Of a stretch of 37,273 bases of DNA, positions 32,872 to 37,273 are shown in pieces. Position 1 is the first letter of the stretch; each line of letters begins with the position of its first letter. Below the pieces are notes generated by a model. The model had not been told where the DNA came from, searched no databases, and was given only the letters and a program-made list of their open reading frames with translations. The DNA comes from Ferrovibrio sp. Lineage in GTDB: Bacteria > Pseudomonadota > Alphaproteobacteria > Ferrovibrionales > Ferrovibrionaceae. The stretch is taken from NCBI RefSeq assembly GCF_029255545.1, contig NZ_JANLJJ010000011.1:1-37273 (forward strand). Reading direction: 5' to 3'. A program made the translations under genes and the position numbers.

Positions 32872-33852
32872 ATGATGCACCGCCGGGCTTTTCTCCGTTC
32901 CACCGCGTATGGTGCCGCCGCCATCGGCCTGCTGCCAGGCCTGTCTGGCCCCGCCGCTGCGCAGACCGTCGATACCCTGAAACTGTTCGTGCCGGCCAAC
33001 CCCGGCGGCGGCTGGGACCAAACCGCGCGCAGCATCGAACTGGCCCTGAAACAGGCCAACCTGATCAAGGGCGCGCAGGTGACCAATGTGGGCGGTGCCG
33101 GCGGCGCCGTCGGCCTGCCGCAATTCGTCAACCAGTGGAAAGGCCAGGGCAATGCCCTGATGGTGGCCGGCATGGTGATGGTCGGCGCGCTGATCGCCAA
33201 CAAGTCGCCGGTGAAGCTGTCGCAGGTCACGCCGATTGCGCGCCTGACCGGCGAGTTTCAGGTCGTCGTGGTGCCGGCGGCTTCGCCGCACAAGACGCTG
33301 GCCGATCTGGTTGCCGCCTTCAAGGCCGACCCGGCGAAAGTATCCTGGGCTGGCGGATCGGCTGGCGGGTCGGACCACATCCTCGCTGGCATGATCGCCA
33401 AGGCGGCCGGCGGCGACCCGAAGAAAGTATCCTACGTGGCCTATTCCGGTGGCGGCCCGGCCCTGGCCGCCCTGCTCGGCAACCAGGTCACCTGCGGCAT
33501 TTCCGGTTTCGGCGAATTCGGCGAGCAGATCAAGGCCGGCAAGCTGCGCGCGCTGGCGATTTCCGCCGACAAGCGCCAGGCCGGCATCGACATTCCCACC
33601 ATCCGGGAACAGGGCATTGATGTCGAGCTGTTCAACTGGCGCGGTGTTTTCGCGCCGCCCGGCGTGAAGGATGCCGACCGCGCGGCGATGATCGACCTGA
33701 TGACCAGGATGAATGCCAGCCCCGCCTGGGCAGAGCAGCTCAAGGCGCGCGACTGGACCGGCATTTTCCTGGCCGGCGACGCCTATGGCAAATACATCGA
33801 GCAGGAGAATGCCCGCATCGAGGCGATCCTGAAAGACATCGGGCTGGCATAG
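32872..33852 (+). CDS. tctC: Tripartite tricarboxylate transporter substrate-binding protein TctC
   Basis: Periplasmic binding protein of a TTT system, 326 aa. The signal peptide starts MMHRRAFLRSTAYGAAAIGLLPGLSG with two adjacent arginines in an RRAFL context, compatible with Tat export; cleavage is likely after PAAAQ/AQ near residue 31. The mature protein shows FVPANPGGGWDQTAR (ligand-binding loop with the conserved Pro-Gly-Gly-Gly-W-D), VGGAGGAVGLPQFV, and DWTGIFLAGDAYGKYIEQE near the end. Ligands of this family are tri- and dicarboxylates and related acids. SD GGGAGGA at 32861-32867 fits either the first ATG or the second ATG at 32875. Confidence 0.95.
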   Translation: MMHRRAFLRSTAYGAAAIGLLPGLSGPAAAQTVDTLKLFVPANPGGGWDQTARSIELALKQANLIKGAQVTNVGGAGGAVGLPQFVNQWKGQGNALMVAGMVMVGALIANKSPVKLSQVTPIARLTGEFQVVVVPAASPHKTLADLVAAFKADPAKVSWAGGSAGGSDHILAGMIAKAAGGDPKKVSYVAYSGGGPALAALLGNQVTCGISGFGEFGEQIKAGKLRALAISADKRQAGIDIPTIREQGIDVELFNWRGVFAPPGVKDADRAAMIDLMTRMNASPAWAEQLKARDWTGIFLAGDAYGKYIEQENARIEAILKDIGLA

Positions 33853-33862
33853 GCGCCCCCGC

Positions 33863-34336
33863 ATGCAGCGTCTGCGCAGGCCGGAAGCCCTGCTCGCCCT
33901 TGGCGTGATCGGACTGGGCTGCGTCGCGCTTTATGAGACGACGCGGATTCCGGTGTCGCCGATGTATGCCAGGGTCGGGCCGACCGCCATGGCCTATGCG
34001 GCCAGCCTGCTGCTGACCGGGCTGGGCGTTGCCCTGCTGGTCGAGGCCTGGCGCGGTCGCTGGACCAGCCCGCCGGAGGAAACCGCAACGCCGCTCAACC
34101 TGCGCGCCATCGGCTGGCTGCTGCTGGGCCTTGTGCTCAATATCGGCCTGATCGGGCCGCTCGGTTTCATGCCGGCCTCCACGTTGCTGTTTGCCTGCAC
34201 CGCGCGGGCCTTCGGCAGCCGGCGGCCGCTGCGTGATGCCGCCATCGGCGCGATCTTCGCGGCGATCGCCTATTTCGGGTTCGCGCAATTGCTGGGCATC
34301 AATATCGGCGCCGGGCTGCTGGCAGGCTGGGTCTGA
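33863..34336 (+). CDS. tctB: Tripartite tricarboxylate transporter small permease TctB
   Basis: A 157-aa small membrane subunit with four hydrophobic segments (about 8-26, 42-61, 82-105 and 125-145). [32 protein letters not shown] contains the usual TctB loop between helices 1 and 2. It begins 10 bases after tctC and stops one base before tctA, so the three genes form one operon. Confidence 0.92.
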   Translation: MQRLRRPEALLALGVIGLGCVALYETTRIPVSPMYARVGPTAMAYAASLLLTGLGVALLVEAWRGRWTSPPEETATPLNLRAIGWLLLGLVLNIGLIGPLGFMPASTLLFACTARAFGSRRPLRDAAIGAIFAAIAYFGFAQLLGINIGAGLLAGWV

Positions 34337-34337
34337 G

Positions 34338-35813
34338 ATGGAAACCCTGGGCCTGCTGGCGGATGGCTTCGCTGTGGCGTTACAGCCGGTCAACCTGCTC
34401 TGGGCGATCGTCGGCGTCACGCTCGGCACCGCGGTCGGCGTCCTGCCCGGCCTGGGCCCGGCCCTGACCATCGCCCTGCTGCTGCCGATCACCTTCCACG
34501 TCCCCGCCACCGCCGCCTTCATCCTGTTTGCCGGCATTTATTACGGCGCCATGTATGGCGGCAGCACGACCTCGATCCTGCTCAACACGCCGGGCGAAAG
34601 CGCCACCATCATCACCGCGCTGGAAGGGCACAAGATGGCGCGCAAGGGCCGCGCCGCGGCGGCCCTGGCCACGGCCGCCATCGGCAGCTTCATCGCCGGC
34701 ACCATCGGCACGCTGGGCATCACCTTCCTCGCTCCGCCGCTGGTCGAACTCGCGCTGCAATTCGGGCCGGCCGATTATTTCTCCCTGATGGTGCTGGCCT
34801 TCGTCGCCGTGTCGGCCGTGCTGGGCAGTTCGGTGCTGCGCGGCCTCACCGCGCTGGCATTCGGCATCCTGCTCGGCCTGATTGGGATCGACCTGCAGAC
34901 CGGCCAGCCACGCTTCACCTTCGGCCTGCCCGAATTGCTGGATGGCATCAACGTCATCGTGGTCGCCGTCGGCCTGTTCGCCGTCGGCGAGACCCTGTAC
35001 CTGGCCAGCCGGCCACTGGGCCACGCGACCCTGACGCCGCTGAAAGGCCGGGCCTGGATGACGCGCGAGGACTGGCGCCGCTCGTGGAAACCCTGGCTGC
35101 GCGGTTCCGTGCTGGGCTTCCCGTTCGGCGCCCTGCCCGCCGGCGGCGCCGAGGTGCCGACCTTCATCAGTTATTTCGTCGAGAAGAAACTCTCCAGGCA
35201 TCCCGAAGAATTCGGCCATGGCGCCATCGAGGGCGTGGCCGGACCGGAAGCGGCCAACAACGCTTCGGCAGCTGGCGTGCTGGTGCCGATGCTTGCGCTC
35301 GGCCTGCCGACATCGGCCACGGCCGCGATCATGCTGTCGGCCTTCCAGTCCTACGGCATCAATCCGGGCCCGCTGCTGCTGCAGACCCAGCCCGAACTTG
35401 TCTGGGGCCTGATCGCATCATTGTATGTCGGCAATGTCATGCTGCTGGTGCTGAATCTGCCGCTGGCCGGATTATGGGCGAAGATCCTCGCCATCCCGTC
35501 GCCATGGCTGTATGGCGGCATCCTGATGTTCGCCACCATCGGCACCTATGGCATCAGCCAGTCGCCAATCGACCTGATCCTGCTCTATCTCATCGGCGGC
35601 GTCGGCTATTTGATGCGGCGTTTCGATTTCCCCGCGGCGCCAACCGTAATCGGCATGATCCTCGGCCCCTTCGCCGAACAGGAATTCCGCCGTGCGTTGA
35701 CGATCTCCGGCGGCGAATTCAGCGTTTTCGCCACCCGGCCACTCAGCGCCATGCTGCTTGGGCTCGCGGTTCTCCTGCTGGTCGTGCCGCTGTTGCTGCG
35801 CCACCGGCGCTGA
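34338..35813 (+). CDS. tctA: Tripartite tricarboxylate transporter large permease TctA
   Basis: A 491-aa membrane protein with about 12 helices, the transport subunit of the TTT system. The conserved TctA features are [21 protein letters not shown] (about 33-53), [21 protein letters not shown] (about 67-87), a duplicate of it near residue 300 ([36 protein letters not shown]) and [17 protein letters not shown]. The start ATG at 34338 follows the tctB stop; the longer open frame from 34191 lies inside tctB. The operon lacks a TctD/TctE two-component pair, but an unrelated kinase lies upstream. Confidence 0.96.
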   Translation: METLGLLADGFAVALQPVNLLWAIVGVTLGTAVGVLPGLGPALTIALLLPITFHVPATAAFILFAGIYYGAMYGGSTTSILLNTPGESATIITALEGHKMARKGRAAAALATAAIGSFIAGTIGTLGITFLAPPLVELALQFGPADYFSLMVLAFVAVSAVLGSSVLRGLTALAFGILLGLIGIDLQTGQPRFTFGLPELLDGINVIVVAVGLFAVGETLYLASRPLGHATLTPLKGRAWMTREDWRRSWKPWLRGSVLGFPFGALPAGGAEVPTFISYFVEKKLSRHPEEFGHGAIEGVAGPEAANNASAAGVLVPMLALGLPTSATAAIMLSAFQSYGINPGPLLLQTQPELVWGLIASLYVGNVMLLVLNLPLAGLWAKILAIPSPWLYGGILMFATIGTYGISQSPIDLILLYLIGGVGYLMRRFDFPAAPTVIGMILGPFAEQEFRRALTISGGEFSVFATRPLSAMLLGLAVLLLVVPLLLRHRR

Positions 35814-35942
35814 ATCCTGCAGCTCGGCGGCACGGCCGCCAGAATATGGCCTTGTGATGAACAAGGGCCGGCTGTGGACGAATCGTGACTGCCATCACTG
35901 CAACCCGGCCGCCGGGCGCCTATATAAAATACACAGGAGCGG
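35814..35942 (+). other. Gap between tctA and the proline-rich leader ORF
   Basis: No gene is seen. TATATAAAAT at 35921-35930 resembles a -10 (TATATA or TATAAA), but no good -35 lies at 16-18 bases; CTGCAA at 35898 is the best. An SD, AGGAG, is at 35935-35939. No hairpin with a U-tract follows the tctA stop, so the nearest terminator for tctCBA is the one inside the leader ORF. Confidence 0.35.
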
Positions 35943-36098
35943 ATGATGTTGCAGCGTTGTCCCTTCCTTTTTCCTCCCCCAACGATCCCCCCTCGAGGGG
36001 CGGCCCTTCCCCCCGGGTCGCCCCTCAATTTTTTACCGGCAATGCCAGGCGCGCATGGCTTGCCTTCGCCGCATGCATGGGCGATGACACGGTCATGA
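35943..36098 (+). CDS. Proline-rich 51-residue leader ORF upstream of the thioesterase gene
   Basis: An open frame with two ATGs (35943, 35946) and SD AGGAG at 35935-35939, 6 bases before the second ATG. The 51-aa product is MMLQRCPFLFPPPTIPP... with a PPP run and three further PP or PxP clusters (PPRG, LPPGSP, NFLPAMPG). The stop TGA at 36096-36098 overlaps the ATG of the thioesterase gene (ATGA). A perfect terminator-type hairpin lies within the frame at 35995-36026, followed by a U-tract. The arrangement resembles a translated leader that could prevent termination. It could also be a chance frame, since C-rich DNA encodes proline. No homolog is recognised. Confidence 0.45.
   Translation: MMLQRCPFLFPPPTIPPRGAALPPGSPLNFLPAMPGAHGLPSPHAWAMTRS
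35995..36034 (+). terminator. Strong Rho-independent terminator inside the leader ORF
   Basis: GAGGGGCGGCCC (35995-36006) pairs with GGGTCGCCCCTC (36015-36026) with one G-U wobble, around the loop TTCCCCCC, and TTTTTT follows at 36029-36034. An alternative 12-bp palindrome, CCCCTCGAGGGG (35989-36000), uses the left arm and is mutually exclusive with the terminator stem. It would terminate tctCBA and, depending on leader translation, could attenuate the thioesterase gene. Confidence 0.8.
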
Positions 36099-36538
36099 AA
36101 CCAAGACCGCATCCGGTGCCGGCCGGCTTTGTGATCCTGCCACCGGTCTCCCCGTTTTTTCGTACCCTTGGAAAAGTCTATGTGCGGGAAAGGCCCGGCC
36201 AGCCGCCGGTCTACGGCCTGCATGTCCGACCCAAGCATGCCAACCGTCACGGCACCGGCCATGGCGGTTTCCTGGCCACCCTGGCCGATACCTTCATGGC
36301 CGCTTTCGTCCACCACCAGCGGCGCGAGATCGGCACGATGTGGACCATCCGCCTGGGCATGGAATACAAACGACCGGCGCCAATGGGCGCTTGGCTGGAA
36401 TGCCATCTGGCCGACATCCGGCGTGAAGGGGCCTTCGTGACGGTGGATTGCCTGCTGCAGACCGGGCCGGCCGAGAATCCCGTCATCACCAACAAGGCGA
36501 CAGCGGTGTTCAAAGTCACCGACCGCGAACCCGCCTGA
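36095..36538 (+). CDS. PaaI-type hot-dog-fold thioesterase
   Basis: A 147-aa single hot-dog-domain thioesterase. GLHVRPKHANRHGTGHGGFLATLADTFMAAF is the PaaI signature: H-G-G-x-x-x-T-L-A-D with the catalytic-side Asp (about residue 66), followed by the MEYKRPAPMGAWLECHLADIRREGAFVTVDCLL strands. It hydrolyses acyl-CoA thioesters; the specific substrate is unknown. The ATG at 36095 is chosen because it overlaps the leader ORF stop (ATGA) and no SD is clear. An in-frame ATG at 36077 (adding MGDDTV) is an alternative. The frame is open upstream to 35885, without similarity. Confidence 0.82.
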   Translation: MKPRPHPVPAGFVILPPVSPFFRTLGKVYVRERPGQPPVYGLHVRPKHANRHGTGHGGFLATLADTFMAAFVHHQRREIGTMWTIRLGMEYKRPAPMGAWLECHLADIRREGAFVTVDCLLQTGPAENPVITNKATAVFKVTDREPA

Positions 36539-36571
36539 GACCTCGGCCCGCCGGAATTCGTCGCCGGGGGA

Positions 36572-37273
36572 TTACTGTCTCGCAGGCGGCAGCGAGGAAG
36601 GCGGCGGCGCGGCTGAAACAATGCGGCAGATCAGGGCGCGGCCGCTGGCCTCTTCCAGGCGCAATTCCTCGCCGTTCCGCTCCGCTCCCCAGCCGGCACC
36701 AAAATAGTCATAGCGCGCACCGGGCGGCTGGCGCATCAGCGTCACCGGCGGCCGGTCGCGGGTTTCCACCACCAGGCGGTCCTCCGCCGCGCCGAGCACG
36801 GCATGCAGAGTGTCGCTGCAACGGAACACGATTTCACCGCCGGCGCCGGCCAGCTGGCGCGCTTCCGCCGAAGGGCCCTTCTCCGGCACCGAGGTGATCG
36901 AAAAACTGGTCGATCGGCTGGCGTCCTGCCAGGCCGGCCGCGCCGTCGCCAGTCGCTCCAGCGCCGCCAGCGCCTGAACATTGGCGGCGCGGATCTCGGT
37001 TTCGGTCGGCTCAGTCTCGATGCCATCCACCGTTTTCTGCCCGTCGGTGAAACGGCCATTGGCGAAGGACAGGTTGAGCTCGACCCGGCGAAACCCATCC
37101 ATCGACCCGGCCTGACCGCCACGGCGGCGGCCATGCTCGCCGTAATGCATCAGTTGGCCGTTATGGAAACTGAACACCACATTGGCATTGCCGAAATCGC
37201 CATACGTCCGCCATTCGGCGATCCGTTCCGGCTTGCCGTCCTTGATCGCGGCTTCCCATTCGGCGCTGGTATC
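36572..37273 (-). CDS. Unknown protein, C-terminal part (5' end outside window)
   Basis: The minus-strand frame is open from the right edge of the window to a TAA at 36572, so at least 233 residues are seen and the N-terminus is missing. A GTG at 37180 is internal to the frame and not the start: the preceding 31 codons are open and look coding (for example ERIAEWRTYGDFGNANVVFS). Features are FSFHNGQLMHYGEHGRRRG, LNLSFANGRFTDGQKTVDG and a stretch rich in Ala and Glu; the C-terminus ends APPPSSLPPARQ. A beta-rich lipoprotein or DUF-type protein with a lysozyme-inhibitor/MliC-like tail (EIVFRCSDTLHAVLG; VTLMRQPPGARYDYFGAGW) is possible: this tail resembles the MliC pattern of a cysteine strand, then a strand with LxxxxSASGARY-like residues. 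That is only a suggestion. Confidence 0.6.
   Translation of the reverse strand, partial: DTSAEWEAAIKDGKPERIAEWRTYGDFGNANVVFSFHNGQLMHYGEHGRRRGGQAGSMDGFRRVELNLSFANGRFTDGQKTVDGIETEPTETEIRAANVQALAALERLATARPAWQDASRSTSFSITSVPEKGPSAEARQLAGAGGEIVFRCSDTLHAVLGAAEDRLVVETRDRPPVTLMRQPPGARYDYFGAGWGAERNGEELRLEEASGRALICRIVSAAPPPSSLPPARQ

Noticed and set aside
35885-36094. N-terminal extension of the thioesterase frame
   Set aside because: It has no similarity to PaaI proteins and crosses the leader ORF and terminator in another frame; the ATGA overlap at 36095 supports a shorter start.

Overview
This is a gene-dense, GC-rich chromosomal window with the gene content of an Alphaproteobacterium, probably of the Rhodospirillales type and possibly Ferrovibrio-like. 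The genus is a guess from gene content only. Housekeeping genes (fmt, truA, dapE, secA, accA, purH, dgt, polX, cfa) alternate with small metabolic and transport operons. I saw no tRNA, rRNA, CRISPR array, insertion sequence or phage genes.

Layout. 1-1348: end of fmt overlapping truA. 1359-3889, minus strand: a DUF6624 protein, a membrane protein and dapE. 4071-6782: secA with a clear sigma70-type promoter. 6832-9866: a small accessory patch in which two paralogous proteins with peptidoglycan-binding-like domains (139 and 335 aa, both minus strand) flank a DUF2891 gene and a small membrane protein. 10033-13554: a tightly packed five-gene operon (two tandem LysE-type exporters, epoxide hydrolase, MaoC hydratase, alpha/beta hydrolase), which ends at an unusual 10-bp tandem repeat. 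13814-16498: accA and purH, divergent. 16516-20027: a glutathione transferase, cfa, and a convergent UMF1-type MFS transporter.

20371-25697 looks like one catabolic locus: a TRAP transporter (dctP, dctQ, dctM), a RidA-family protein, a PuuR-like XRE-cupin regulator, and a divergent omega-amino-acid:pyruvate transaminase. The sequence between regulator and transaminase resembles a PuuR box. 25763-26670 is an ArsR/SRPBCC pair with a palindromic operator candidate. 26756-30914, minus strand, holds polX, a carboxymuconolactone-decarboxylase-like protein, an HCCA-isomerase-like protein and dgt. 31053-35813 holds an orphan membrane histidine kinase and a complete tripartite tricarboxylate transporter (tctC, tctB, tctA). 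35943-36538 holds a proline-rich short ORF with a strong terminator hairpin inside it, ending in an ATGA overlap with a PaaI-type thioesterase gene. The window closes with a partial unknown gene on the minus strand.

The best candidates for something undescribed are: (1) the two-member family that joins an unfamiliar N-terminal module to a PG_binding_1-like domain, without any obvious signal peptide; (2) the overlapping divergent promoters between the larger paralog and the LysE operon, where each -10 lies on the other's -35; (3) the leader ORF/terminator/thioesterase arrangement; and (4) the 10-bp repeat array.
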